The notes under the pieces were generated by a model. It ran no database searches and was not told the DNA's origin. It worked only from the letters and a program-made list of their open reading frames with translations. A program made the translations under genes and the position numbers. Positions 51,288 through 59,495 of a stretch of DNA of 64,000 bases are shown here, piece after piece. The stretch's first letter is position 1. The number at the start of each line of letters is the position of its first letter. Source of the DNA: Bacillota bacterium. Its GTDB lineage: Bacteria > Bacillota > Desulfitobacteriia > Desulfitobacteriales > JAJXUE01. The stretch is taken from positions 1-64,000 of the forward strand of contig JAJXUE010000005.1 in assembly GCA_021783135.1 (NCBI GenBank), written 5' to 3'.

Positions 51288-52958
51288 ATGTCCAGACTTT
51301 CCGACGCACGGCGATCTTGGTCGATTTTAAGACTCTTTGCCGGTTTTTTTCTGGAACTAGCTTGGTTTAAAGTGTGGCGTCGTTTTAAAAACGAACAACA
51401 AGTTCAATCTAGGCTACACAAAATATACAGCAGGCAAGCGGTGCGGTTTCGGGAAACAGCACTTAACTTGCAAGGACTTTTAATTAAACTCGGCCAATTT
51501 TTTAGCACGCGTGTTGACGTTTTGCCACCCGAATATACGAGCGAGCTAGCCCAGCTACAGGATGAAGTACCCTGTGTAGACTTTGCCAGTATTCGCTCGG
51601 TAATCGAAGCGGAACTGGGAAATATTAATGAAATCTATCAGGCGGTAGACGCCGACCCGCTAGCTGCAGCATCGCTGGGACAGGTGCACAGAGGTCGTTT
51701 GCCGGGTGGAGAAGAAGTTGCCATTAAGGTTCTTAGACCCGGGGTAGATAAGATTATTGAGGTTGACCTCAACGCCTTTCGCGGTGTAATGTGGATGATT
51801 AAGATGTTTACGGACTGGGATAGAACCATCGATTTGGATGATTTGTACAAAGACTTTTCCAGTACGTTGCGGGATGAACTCGACTATGCCAAAGAACTCG
51901 CTAATCTGCAGCGTTTTACCCAAAGTTTTGCCGGTGACTCCAAGATAACCGCCCCGGCCGTATACCCGCAATTTTGCAGTGCCCATGTTATCACCATGGA
52001 ATATGTAACAGGCTTCAAGATCACGGATTATGACTCCTTGCGTCGAGCCGGACTGGACTTTAAGGAGCTGGCCCTCACGCTGGTCAATGCTTACTTAAAA
52101 CAGGTCTTGGTAGATGGTTTTTACCATGCTGATCCGCATCCTGGGAACCTTTTTGTGCAGCCTGACGGAGGCATTACCTTTATCGATTTTGGCATGGTGG
52201 GACGTATAACTCCGAAGGATAGGGCAGCGATTCGTAAAATCATTGAGAGTGTAATTAGCGGCGATCCTGAAATAATGGTCGAAGGTCTCGTTGGTCTTGG
52301 GGTGATTCGGCCGCATGCCAATTTGGTTACACTGCGCAAGGGTATTAATTTGATGTTATCGGAAATGCGTTCCGTTAGTTATGATGAACTGGGTAATCTT
52401 CATGTTGATAGTCTATTGGCGGAAATGCGTGAATTTATTTATTCACAACCCTTTCAGTTTCCGTCGCACTACACTTTCTTGGGGCGGGCGGTTGGAACTT
52501 TATCCGGCCTAGCAGCTGGGCTTGATCCCACGCTAAATGTGCTTGAAATGCTTAAACCTTACGCGCAATATGTGTTAGGGGAGGAAAACGAGTCCTGGCT
52601 GGGCATCGTATGGGATAGGGCTAAAGTTGTAGGCGGGTCTCTCCTCAACATTCCGCCTCTGTTGGAAAAAACTTTGCATCAAGTGCGTAATGGTGAGGTT
52701 CAGGTAAAGACAGAGCTTGGTCCGTTGACCAGAGGGATTCAATTTCAAGCTGTACTGGCCAATCGCCTAGTGTGGGCCATCCTATTAGCCACAGCGGCTG
52801 TGATCAGGACGATGTTCGTTTTGGCTGGGCATGCTGGGGAAGCCGTCGGTGCCACGTATGCGACCGTATTTTTCGCCCTGCTGCTTCTCCTTAATTTGCG
52901 CAAGCGGGCGGACAAACAACTCCGTTCACCACATGGCAACCGGCATAACAATAACTAA
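51288..52958 (+). CDS. ABC1/UbiB-family atypical kinase-like protein
   Basis: 556 residues. The UbiB signature KLGQFFSTRVDVLPPEYTSEL lies near residues 65-85 (the KxGQ motif). The atypical kinase core follows with AAASLGQVHRG, HADPHPGNLF (catalytic loop) and IDFGMVGR (metal-binding DFG-like). Two helices occur at the C-terminus (LVWAILLATAAVIRTMFVLAG and ATVFFALLLLLNL). Family members support quinone synthesis or membrane lipid function through ATPase activity. Whether this host makes a quinone cannot be seen here. It is the second gene of the AbrB operon. Confidence 0.93.
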   Translation: MSRLSDARRSWSILRLFAGFFLELAWFKVWRRFKNEQQVQSRLHKIYSRQAVRFRETALNLQGLLIKLGQFFSTRVDVLPPEYTSELAQLQDEVPCVDFASIRSVIEAELGNINEIYQAVDADPLAAASLGQVHRGRLPGGEEVAIKVLRPGVDKIIEVDLNAFRGVMWMIKMFTDWDRTIDLDDLYKDFSSTLRDELDYAKELANLQRFTQSFAGDSKITAPAVYPQFCSAHVITMEYVTGFKITDYDSLRRAGLDFKELALTLVNAYLKQVLVDGFYHADPHPGNLFVQPDGGITFIDFGMVGRITPKDRAAIRKIIESVISGDPEIMVEGLVGLGVIRPHANLVTLRKGINLMLSEMRSVSYDELGNLHVDSLLAEMREFIYSQPFQFPSHYTFLGRAVGTLSGLAAGLDPTLNVLEMLKPYAQYVLGEENESWLGIVWDRAKVVGGSLLNIPPLLEKTLHQVRNGEVQVKTELGPLTRGIQFQAVLANRLVWAILLATAAVIRTMFVLAGHAGEAVGATYATVFFALLLLLNLRKRADKQLRSPHGNRHNNN

Positions 52959-52978
52959 AAAGTAAAGGAGCTAATGGT

Positions 52979-53215
52979 ATGAAGAAGCGCTTTGGTATCG
53001 AGTTCAAAGAAAACGAAAAAGGCTTTACAATTGAGTTTACCGGCGATGAGGAATCAATTAAAGCACGTAAAGAGGCGGTAGCCGCCTGGAAAGAATTCAT
53101 GGAAAAGGCCGAAAAGGCCGGCTTCCCGCGACCTTTCCACCAGCTGTATAAGCATCGCCACGGTTGCTGTTGTAACACCACGGAAGATGCAGAAACCTCC
53201 ACGGAACAAGAGTAA
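52979..53215 (+). CDS. Hypothetical 78-residue protein with Cys/His cluster
   Basis: No family recognised. The sequence is highly charged (KKRFGIEFKENEKGFTIEF) with a beta-hairpin-like first half, a helix (EEAVAAWKEFMEKAEKAGF-like), and a C-terminal segment with HRHG followed by CCC, then an acidic tail. The Cys/His cluster could bind metal. AAAGGAGC precedes the ATG. It is third in the AbrB-UbiB operon, 20 bp after it, and is followed by a strong terminator. Confidence 0.7.
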   Translation: MKKRFGIEFKENEKGFTIEFTGDEESIKARKEAVAAWKEFMEKAEKAGFPRPFHQLYKHRHGCCCNTTEDAETSTEQE

Positions 53216-53254
53216 ATCGGCCTGGCGCAAAAGCAAATTGTCTTACCTAGCGCA

Positions 53255-53297
53255 ATAAACCCTGGAATAATATACCTTTCCAGGGTTTATTTTTTAT
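53255..53297 (+). terminator. Intrinsic terminator of the AbrB-UbiB operon
   Basis: AATAAACCCTGGAA pairs with TTCCAGGGTTTATT around a short AT loop, followed by TTTTT. It is well placed 40 bp after the 78-residue protein. Confidence 0.9.
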
Positions 53298-53343
53298 GGC
53301 CTGAAGGTGCAATATTGCAGGCAAGCCGGTAAACACTACAGGT

Positions 53344-53763
53344 ATGTTAATACGCTTTGTATTTTACGGCCTGTTAGGTTGGATTATAGAAATTTTGTAC
53401 ACCGGAATGGACTCATTGCTTAGGGCTGATTGGCGCCTTCCGGGGTCGACCTATCTCTGGATGTTCCCGGTCTATGGCATGGGGGTATTTTTGGAGCCGC
53501 TGCATGCGCGCATCCGCCACTTGCCCTGGATTGTCAGGGGTGTTATTTGGTTAGGGGTGTTTTGGACAATTGAATATTTTGCCGGGTGGTTGCTGCAAAT
53601 GTTTACGGGTACTTGTCCTTGGGACTACAGTTCTTCACCTTATGCTGTTAATGGTTTTATCCGCTTAGACATGGGGGTGCAATGGTTCGTGGCCGGGCTA
53701 GTCTTCGAGCGTATCCACGATTGGCTGGACCAGATAATGCAACGCTTGAAAAAACCATATTAG
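53344..53763 (+). CDS. CmpB-like (putative ABC-type IV) membrane protein
   Basis: 139 residues. Four or so membrane helices and the segments FYGLLGWIIEILYTG and FTGTCPWDYSS fit the CmpB/PF06541 family of small membrane proteins. Function is poorly known, and the ABC-transporter label comes from older annotation. The start has no strong ribosome binding site, so the N-terminus is uncertain. It is followed by an 18-bp-stem terminator that also serves the convergent flavodoxin-fold gene. Confidence 0.75.
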   Translation: MLIRFVFYGLLGWIIEILYTGMDSLLRADWRLPGSTYLWMFPVYGMGVFLEPLHARIRHLPWIVRGVIWLGVFWTIEYFAGWLLQMFTGTCPWDYSSSPYAVNGFIRLDMGVQWFVAGLVFERIHDWLDQIMQRLKKPY

Positions 53764-53776
53764 GTTAAGCTAAGAT

Positions 53777-53822
53777 GACAAGAACAGCAGGGGTGATAAA
53801 GTTTACCCCTGCTGTTCTTGTC
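53777..53822. terminator. Long hairpin between convergent genes
   Basis: A perfect 18-bp stem, GACAAGAACAGCAGGGGT with ACCCCTGCTGTTCTTGTC. It reaches the stop codon of the minus-strand flavodoxin-fold gene and can act for both genes, though T-runs are short. Confidence 0.75.
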
Positions 53823-54411
53823 AGTGCGCTAAGATTAAATCTTGACCTGCCTGATAAACGTCCTGCAAAGCATTAGGATGATTAAGAATCTCACCCTTGG
53901 CGTCGACTTTGCTATAGCAGAATTCTTTCAGGTATTTGATGTCAGCCATTTTATAATAATACTTAACTCCTCTGATTGCACAGTCAAACACACCCGGCAA
54001 ATCTGTTCCAGCGGCACTAAGGAACAAACCAAGGCGTGCCGGGCCGTCGGGTCTGGGCGCAACTGCTTGGTTGAGGATGTATTTCGTTGCCCAAAATCGT
54101 TGACCCCGGTCAATAAAACCTTTGCCAAGGGCATTCATGCCCATAGAGAAAATTGGGGCAGCCAAGATAATTCTGTCGGCATCCAATAATTGCCGGTAAA
54201 TCATCTGCATCTCGTCCTTTAATACGCACTGACCGGCTTGATTGCATCCCCCACAGGCGATACACGGGGAAAATTTATAATCGCGCAAATAGATGGTTTC
54301 ACATTTCGCGCCGGCCTCTGCTGCCCCTTGCATGGCGTTGGCTAAAAGCAGGGAGGTATTGCCCTGGATACGCGGGCTGCACCCAATTCCCAGACATTTT
54401 AGTTGCTGCAT
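53821..54411 (-). CDS. Flavodoxin-fold NAD(P)H-dependent oxidoreductase, ISF-like
   Basis: 196 residues. The FMN phosphate loop is GCSPRIQGNTSLLL. A Cys cluster, CIACGGCNQAGQC, in the position used by iron-sulfur flavoproteins could hold a [4Fe-4S] cluster. AAPIFSMGMNALGKGFIDR follows. It resembles, but is not identical to, the flavodoxin-fold protein at 38.8 kb (which has one Cys fewer in this region). Likely role is electron transfer to an unknown acceptor. The start follows a GGGGTG. Confidence 0.87.
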   Translation of the reverse strand: MQQLKCLGIGCSPRIQGNTSLLLANAMQGAAEAGAKCETIYLRDYKFSPCIACGGCNQAGQCVLKDEMQMIYRQLLDADRIILAAPIFSMGMNALGKGFIDRGQRFWATKYILNQAVAPRPDGPARLGLFLSAAGTDLPGVFDCAIRGVKYYYKMADIKYLKEFCYSKVDAKGEILNHPNALQDVYQAGQDLILAH

Positions 54412-54593
54412 TCTTTCACCCCTAACTGTGTGCTCGGATAGTACTAGGTTGTGTCAATGTACTAATTACTATTTGTTTGACATAATTTCATAAATTACCT
54501 CTTTTTTGGTATGGTACATAGACAGCTTGGCATAATAATTCAAGTGGTTGCATTACTCTAATTTAAAACTGTAATTTGAAGGAGGCTATGTTT

Positions 54594-55376
54594 ATGTTTA
54601 AGCACTTTAAGGATATGGAGTATACCGTACATGTGGACAGACCTGATCCAGTGTACGCTATCAAATTATTGGAGCAGTTCGGTGGGGGCAATGGTGAACT
54701 TAAGGCGGCAATGCAGTATTTTTGCCAGAGTTTAGGCACTAATGATCCTAAAATACGCGATTTAATGCAGGATATTGCGGCAGAGGAACTCAGTCATTTT
54801 GAAATGGTGGGCGAATGTATTGCGATGTTGTTGGGGAATACCAGTGAGGTTCCGAAGGATTATCCTGCGCCCAGTATGGCGTTGTTAGGCGGTCCGTTGT
54901 TGACTGACTCGAATGGAATCCCCTGGAACGGATATTATGTAAACTCCATGGGTGACATGTATTCCGATTTGCGTTCGAACGTGGCGGCAGAGTTACGCGC
55001 TAAGATAATTTATGAGCGTTTGCTGCAGCAAACAGACGATCCGGGTGTAAAAGACATGATTCGCTTTTTACTGAGTCGGGAGGAGTCCCATTCAGTTTCG
55101 TTTACGGAAGCTCTTAGTACTTTACAGGGCCAAGAGGTTATGCTGGATTTTCGTGATTCAGAGTTTTCTAAGCAATATATGGACTTGTCAACCGGTCAAG
55201 GCAATGCCACAGGGCCTTGGAATACCGGTAATGATTTCAAAATTGAGACTGATCCCCAGAAAAAATACGGCGGTATGCCATCATACGGTAAGGACCGCCA
55301 GGCAGACAATCCACGCGAATTTGGTCCGGGTATGAATGATCATACTCGCAATAACCCTAATTTGACACAGCATTAA
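54594..55376 (+). CDS. Manganese catalase / CotJC-like spore coat protein
   Basis: 260 residues. The ferritin-like four-helix bundle shows the di-metal ligands in AAEELSHFEMVG and in LSREESHSVSF, as in dimanganese catalases and the spore coat protein CotJC. The C-terminal 60 residues are Gly/Asn/Asp-rich and disordered-looking. It should dismutate H2O2. Two more upstream ATG/TTG codons are in frame, but only ATG 54594 has GGAGG at an 8-base distance. It is monocistronic, with a GC-rich terminator after the stop. Expression may be sporulation-linked, but no sigma-E/K promoter was identified. Confidence 0.9.
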   Translation: MFKHFKDMEYTVHVDRPDPVYAIKLLEQFGGGNGELKAAMQYFCQSLGTNDPKIRDLMQDIAAEELSHFEMVGECIAMLLGNTSEVPKDYPAPSMALLGGPLLTDSNGIPWNGYYVNSMGDMYSDLRSNVAAELRAKIIYERLLQQTDDPGVKDMIRFLLSREESHSVSFTEALSTLQGQEVMLDFRDSEFSKQYMDLSTGQGNATGPWNTGNDFKIETDPQKKYGGMPSYGKDRQADNPREFGPGMNDHTRNNPNLTQH

Positions 55377-55382
55377 ATCCAT

Positions 55383-55403
55383 GGCCCCCGCAAGACGGGG
55401 GCC
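55383..55403 (+). terminator. GC-rich hairpin after manganese catalase gene
   Basis: GGCCCCCG at 55383-55390 pairs with CGGGGGCC at 55396-55403 around a 5-base loop. A T-run is weak (TGTCTCT), so termination may be partial. Confidence 0.65.
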
Positions 55404-55416
55404 TGTCTCTATAGCA

Positions 55417-55501
55417 ATATGGTAAAACGTCCAATCTAGAGGTTTGTGGCAGGAGTATGGTGGGACGGAGGCGAACGTTTTAGGTGTGAAGTTTGCCATA
55501 T
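55417..55501. promoter_or_regulatory. Possible structured leader of the lipid kinase gene
   Basis: ATATGG and AAAACGT near 55418-55430 find complements ACGTTTT at 55475-55481 and CCATAT at 55496-55501. A long-range hairpin of about 80 bases is possible just before the start of the kinase. It does not match a riboswitch class recognisable by eye. Confidence 0.35.
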
Positions 55502-55522
55502 CGGCTTAAACGGGGGTGAGGT

Positions 55523-56455
55523 ATGAAACGGGCCAGGTTAATCTACAATCCTGTGGCCGGCAAAAGAATGGCAGCACCCAAACTGGATACAATAATTAAC
55601 CACTTGCAAGCTCATAACTGGCAAGTACTGCCCTACCGCACCACAGGAGCTGAAGATACTGAAAGTTTTGGCAAACTGCTTCAAGAACCTTATTTAGATG
55701 CAGCGATCGTTGCAGGTGGCGACGGAACATTGCATCATGTAGTGAATGCGCTTATTGGGGGTAACTTTGATTTGCCTCTAGGAATTATCCCGGTAGGTAC
55801 CGCCAATGACTTTGCTGTGCACATAGGTCTTCCGTCTGACATTGAAGCGTGTTGTCAGGTAATCTGCCAGGGGAATCGGATGCAAGTTGATGTAGGATGG
55901 GTCAACGGAACATATTTTATCAATACCGCCAGTGCCGGTTTGATGGCTGAAATTCCGTATAAAACAGATGTCACCCTGAAAAATGTATTGGGGAAAATGG
56001 CGTATTATTTAAAGGGCATTGAGGAACTGCCTAATTTTAGTCCGATCAAAGTGGGGTTTGTCAGTGCAAATGGTGCATACAAACAAGAAGTATTGCTTTT
56101 TATAGTCATGAATGGCGCCGCAGCCGGCGGGTTTACTAATATTGCGCCCAAGGCCAGCATTATGGATGGTTTGCTTGATGTTATTGTGGTCAAACCATGT
56201 CATATCGGTCAATTATTTTCACTTTTGCTTAAGTTGATCAAAGGAGAGCTCGTTAATGACCCGAGGGTTGAATATTTTCAAACCAGTGAACTAAGAGTGA
56301 CGTGCACTCCCCCAGTACTGACTGATTTGGATGGTGAACTCGGACCGGAATTTCCTTTAGAGTTTAAGCTCTTGCCGGGCAAGTTAACTGTATTGACGCC
56401 AAAATTAAATTTGGATTCTAGCAGGAGAACTATGTCCAGGGGAGAATTATTCTAA
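55523..56455 (+). CDS. Diacylglycerol kinase-like (YegS/BmrU family) lipid kinase
   Basis: 310 residues. The catalytic-domain motif GGDGTLHHVVNAL and the downstream GIIPVGTANDFA are diagnostic of the DAGK_cat superfamily. The C-terminal half is the beta-rich second domain with KPCHIGQLFSLL and LDGELGPEFP. The enzyme phosphorylates a lipid alcohol, probably diacylglycerol or undecaprenol-like; the substrate is not fixed. GTGAGGT precedes the ATG. It is followed by a rubredoxin gene 53 bp downstream. Confidence 0.93.
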   Translation: MKRARLIYNPVAGKRMAAPKLDTIINHLQAHNWQVLPYRTTGAEDTESFGKLLQEPYLDAAIVAGGDGTLHHVVNALIGGNFDLPLGIIPVGTANDFAVHIGLPSDIEACCQVICQGNRMQVDVGWVNGTYFINTASAGLMAEIPYKTDVTLKNVLGKMAYYLKGIEELPNFSPIKVGFVSANGAYKQEVLLFIVMNGAAAGGFTNIAPKASIMDGLLDVIVVKPCHIGQLFSLLLKLIKGELVNDPRVEYFQTSELRVTCTPPVLTDLDGELGPEFPLEFKLLPGKLTVLTPKLNLDSSRRTMSRGELF

Positions 56456-56508
56456 TGTTGCAACTAATTGCTAGTTAGAAAACGCGTAATGGAATAGGAG
56501 TGAACAAA

Positions 56509-56847
56509 ATGCAAAAAATTTGGAAATGTGGTGTTTGCGGTTATCTCCATCATGGGGATGAAGCACCGGAGAGTTGTCCTAAATGCGGTGCACCGAAGAG
56601 TCAATTCAGTCTGCTAGCCGAGGATGCAGCGGCTTTGGTGCTTAAGTCCAGTCGCACCAACGACATCCATATGGAAATCGCCAGCTTGCTGGAGCAAATT
56701 GCGGTGTTGAGCAAGGAAGGCCAGGACATTAACCTAGACCCCGGTTGTAAAGCCATTTTTGATAAGGCTGCAGCTAAAGCTCAAATCTTACGGCAACAAA
56801 TCAAGGCTGAGATAGTTACCCACATCAGCAAAGGTAAATGGGGTTAA
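56509..56847 (+). CDS. Rubredoxin-like protein with helical tail
   Basis: 112 residues. The first ~40 residues contain a rubredoxin-type iron site, CGVCGY and CPKCGAP. The remaining ~70 residues form a charged helical segment (EIASLLEQIAVLSKEGQDI). Classical rubredoxins are 52-54 residues, so the tail is an addition, as in rubrerythrin-related and ferritin-linked forms. It is likely an electron carrier. GGAG is 9 bases before ATG 56509, and a GTG at 56500 lacks spacing. A strong terminator follows. Confidence 0.85.
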   Translation: MQKIWKCGVCGYLHHGDEAPESCPKCGAPKSQFSLLAEDAAALVLKSSRTNDIHMEIASLLEQIAVLSKEGQDINLDPGCKAIFDKAAAKAQILRQQIKAEIVTHISKGKWG

Positions 56848-56854
56848 GAAACTT

Positions 56855-56879
56855 AAGCCGCGGCAATCCGCGGCTTTTT
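56855..56879 (+). terminator. Intrinsic terminator of rubredoxin gene
   Basis: A perfect 9-bp stem, AAGCCGCGG with CCGCGGCTT, a 4-base loop, then a T-run. Confidence 0.9.
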
Positions 56880-56994
56880 AATTATTTACGGTTGTGAAAC
56901 ATAACGGAGCATAATACCTCTGAGCAATCTCATACTATCAGTATGATTTGTTTAACGGTATAATTATATTAACTAGCGTACACTAGAAGGCATA

Positions 56995-57732
56995 GTGGTT
57001 GATTATATAGGGGGTATTGATACGGAATTCTATCGTGTGCTGGCCAAGTATTATGATGAGATATTTACGCTTAAAGAACAACAAAGGAAGTTTTTGCGTG
57101 CTTTTGTGGAGCGGGAGAAACTTAACTCAGTCCTGGACGTAGGGTGTGGCACAGGAACATTAGCCCTGGAGCTTAGTGCATGGGGTGTAAGTGCCACAGG
57201 AATTGATCTGAGTGATGCCATGATTGACATTGCGTGTCACAAGGCTGCACAGCAAGGGAGCACCGCGAAGTTTTTGGCGGCAGATATGCTTGCGCTTGAC
57301 CGTTTGCGGGGCCAGTTTGACGCTGTGGTTTGTGTCGGTAATACCTTACCACATTTAACCCAGCCAGCACAATTGCAGTTGGCAATGGAACAGTTTGCGG
57401 TAAAATCACACTGTTTGCTGCTACAGGTAGTAAACTATGACCGGATTTTAGCGCAAAACGTTACCGAACTACCGGAAATATGTACGCCGAATTTAGTATT
57501 TAGGCGTTACTATAAACATTTGCCTGGCATGATTGAATTTTCCATGCGGTTAGAAACGGCCAACCCAAAAGAAGTTTTGACCGCAGTCAATAATCTCGTC
57601 CCGTTGACCAGACAGGATTTAGTAAATATATTTGCCGGCACCGGTTGGGAAGCAACTGACTGGTGGGGGAGTTATGCGGGTGAAAAATGGTCGGTGGATG
57701 GGGCCGCGACTATAGTTGCGTTGCGAAGATAA
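56995..57732 (+). CDS. Class I SAM-dependent methyltransferase
   Basis: 245 residues. Motif I is VLDVGCGTGTLALEL, followed by ATGIDLSDAMIDIA (motif II) and FDAVVCVGNTLPHL. Substrate not identifiable. It may be a small-molecule or lipid-quinone methylase. The GTG start has AAGG 4 bases before it, so the start is moderately supported. It is followed by the Hrb-like gene 33 bp downstream, so co-transcription is likely. Confidence 0.88.
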   Translation: MVDYIGGIDTEFYRVLAKYYDEIFTLKEQQRKFLRAFVEREKLNSVLDVGCGTGTLALELSAWGVSATGIDLSDAMIDIACHKAAQQGSTAKFLAADMLALDRLRGQFDAVVCVGNTLPHLTQPAQLQLAMEQFAVKSHCLLLQVVNYDRILAQNVTELPEICTPNLVFRRYYKHLPGMIEFSMRLETANPKEVLTAVNNLVPLTRQDLVNIFAGTGWEATDWWGSYAGEKWSVDGAATIVALRR

Positions 57733-57765
57733 GGTTGATTAGAGGAATTGGAAGGGGAAAATGAT

Positions 57766-58419
57766 ATGAGTGAGAAACAGTGGCGTTGTACAGTATGCGG
57801 TTATATTCATGTGGGGGAAAATCCACCGGACGTTTGCCCAGTTTGCGGCGTAGACTCCAGCTTCTTTGAGCTATTAAGCGGGCAAGCTGAGGCCCCAGCG
57901 AATGCACATGTCGTGGCTCCGGCTCCGGTTCCGACGCCGGTCGGAAATATTCAGCACGGGATAAAGCAGGCACTCTACAAAATATCGTATGGGCTGTTCA
58001 TTATTACTTCCGCTGCGGGTGACAAACTTGCCGGGCAATGCGCTAATACTTGTTTCCAGATAACATCTGATCCGGCGCGTGTTGCTATCGGTATTAATAA
58101 ACACAATCATACCCATGCAATAATTGAGGCCAGCGGGTTAGTGGGGATTTCTATTTTGGGTCAACACGGGCAGGACTTAGCCCGTAATTTCGGCTACCGT
58201 TCCGGTTACAATGTGGATAAGTTTGCTGGCCTTACCTATAAGAAAGGCCAATTTGGGGTTCCGCTGCTGGAACAAGACTGTGTAGCTTCACTTGAAGGCA
58301 AAGTTATTAATCAAATGGACTGCGGTACACATACGCTGTTCTTGTTGGATATTGTAAATGGTGATTCGATGGCCGATGCGGAACCAATGACCTATGACTA
58401 TTTCCGCCAAACGAAATAA
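57766..58419 (+). CDS. hrb: Rubredoxin-flavin reductase fusion (high-molecular-weight rubredoxin)
   Basis: 217 residues. A rubredoxin domain with CTVCGYIH and CPVCGVDS occupies residues 1-45. After a Pro/Ala-rich linker comes an FMN-binding flavin reductase domain (LYKISYGLFIITSAAGDKL through GILGQHGQD-like and VASLEGKVINQMDCG). The order matches Hrb of Moorella, which supplies electrons to flavodiiron proteins for O2 and NO reduction. No flavodiiron gene is in the window. GGAAGGGG sits upstream of ATG 57766. Its stop codon shares one base with the start of nth. Confidence 0.9.
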   Translation: MSEKQWRCTVCGYIHVGENPPDVCPVCGVDSSFFELLSGQAEAPANAHVVAPAPVPTPVGNIQHGIKQALYKISYGLFIITSAAGDKLAGQCANTCFQITSDPARVAIGINKHNHTHAIIEASGLVGISILGQHGQDLARNFGYRSGYNVDKFAGLTYKKGQFGVPLLEQDCVASLEGKVINQMDCGTHTLFLLDIVNGDSMADAEPMTYDYFRQTK

Positions 58420-59072
58420 TGCCACCTATTTTAGCTATGACTGCAGGGCAAATAACTCAAATATTACGTATTTTGGCGGATGCTTATCCTGACGCTCATT
58501 GTGAACTTAACTTCAACTCACCGTTTCAACTATTGATCGCTGTAATTCTGAGTGCCCAATGCACGGACAAAAGGGTCAATATAGTGACAGAGCGGCTATT
58601 TGCTAAATATGCCATGCCGGAGGACTTTGTCCAACTAAGTCAAGCTGAGCTGGAAGCTGAGATTAAGGAATGCGGACTTTTTCATACTAAGGCGAAGCAT
58701 ATTCTGGCCACTTGCAGCGAATTGTTGCAAAAATTTCACGGACAAGTTCCGGCGGACTTAGCTTTGCTAGTTGGCTTACCAGGAGTGGGACGCAAGACAG
58801 CCAATGTGGTGGCTAGCAACGCATTTGGCATTCCTGCGATCGGCGTGGATACACATGTGTTGCGTGTGGCGAACAGAATAGGATTGGCGAACTCGCAAAA
58901 AGTTGAGCAAGTGGAAATGCAACTGATGCAAGTCATACCGCAGGAGCAGTGGATTAACAGCCATCACCGCTTAGTATGGCACGGTCGCCGCGTGTGTGAA
59001 GCGCGGCACCCTAAATGCGCGATCTGTCCTCTCCAACAAAACTGTCGTTATTTTGCTGCGTTGGGTGCTTGA
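58419..59072 (+). CDS. nth: Endonuclease III, DNA glycosylase/AP lyase
   Basis: 217 residues. The helix-hairpin-helix segment GLPGVGRKTANVV carries the catalytic Lys, and the Asp is in IGVDTHVLRVANR. The C-terminal iron-sulfur cluster pattern C-x6-C-x2-C-x5-C is exact. It excises oxidised pyrimidines. ATG 58419 overlaps the hrb stop by one base and lacks a strong ribosome binding site, so a start at 58437 is possible. It probably belongs to the hrb transcript, so translational coupling is plausible. Confidence 0.96.
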   Translation: MPPILAMTAGQITQILRILADAYPDAHCELNFNSPFQLLIAVILSAQCTDKRVNIVTERLFAKYAMPEDFVQLSQAELEAEIKECGLFHTKAKHILATCSELLQKFHGQVPADLALLVGLPGVGRKTANVVASNAFGIPAIGVDTHVLRVANRIGLANSQKVEQVEMQLMQVIPQEQWINSHHRLVWHGRRVCEARHPKCAICPLQQNCRYFAALGA

Positions 59073-59163
59073 CGCAATCCCGGTTAGGTTACCATGTATG
59101 GTATGGTTTGCTTTGGGGAACATTATTTTTTGCAATATGTTTTAGAACGAGGAGCAAGGAATA

Positions 59164-59403
59164 ATGAGCTTCATTCAATTTAATTTTTGTCCTGAAATTG
59201 ACACGGCGGGTGATCATCATCGGTTAAGGGAACATTTGGCTAATATCGGGGTGGATGACAAAGTAGACATTGTGGTGGAAAATGCGGATGCTCATCAAAC
59301 TGACTCCTTGATGAATACACTGCACACTTATGGTTTCGACTATCAGCCACATGGGGGACAGGGTCAAGCCTATCATATTTTAGCCTGGCGGCGACCCCAT
59401 TAG
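59164..59403 (+). CDS. Hypothetical 79-residue protein
   Basis: No family recognised. It is small, soluble and rich in His and Asp, with DHHRLREHLANIG, DAHQTD and HGGQGQAYHILAW as notable segments, and only one Cys. The start follows GAGGAGCAAGG. It is flanked by 90 bp upstream and a strong terminator downstream. The His-rich composition could suggest a metal-binding or regulatory protein, but this is weak. Confidence 0.6.
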   Translation: MSFIQFNFCPEIDTAGDHHRLREHLANIGVDDKVDIVVENADAHQTDSLMNTLHTYGFDYQPHGGQGQAYHILAWRRPH

Positions 59404-59427
59404 GCCTCAACTGATTGCTTTGTCAGG

Positions 59428-59462
59428 CCCGTTTTCTTGCAATGCAAGAAACGGGTTTTTTT
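59428..59462 (+). terminator. Intrinsic terminator
   Basis: CCCGTTTTCTTGC pairs with GCAAGAAACGGG (one bulged T) around a 3-base loop, followed by a seven-base T-run. Confidence 0.88.
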
Positions 59463-59495
59463 ATATTGCGCGTGCTTGTACTTAGGGGGTGAACA

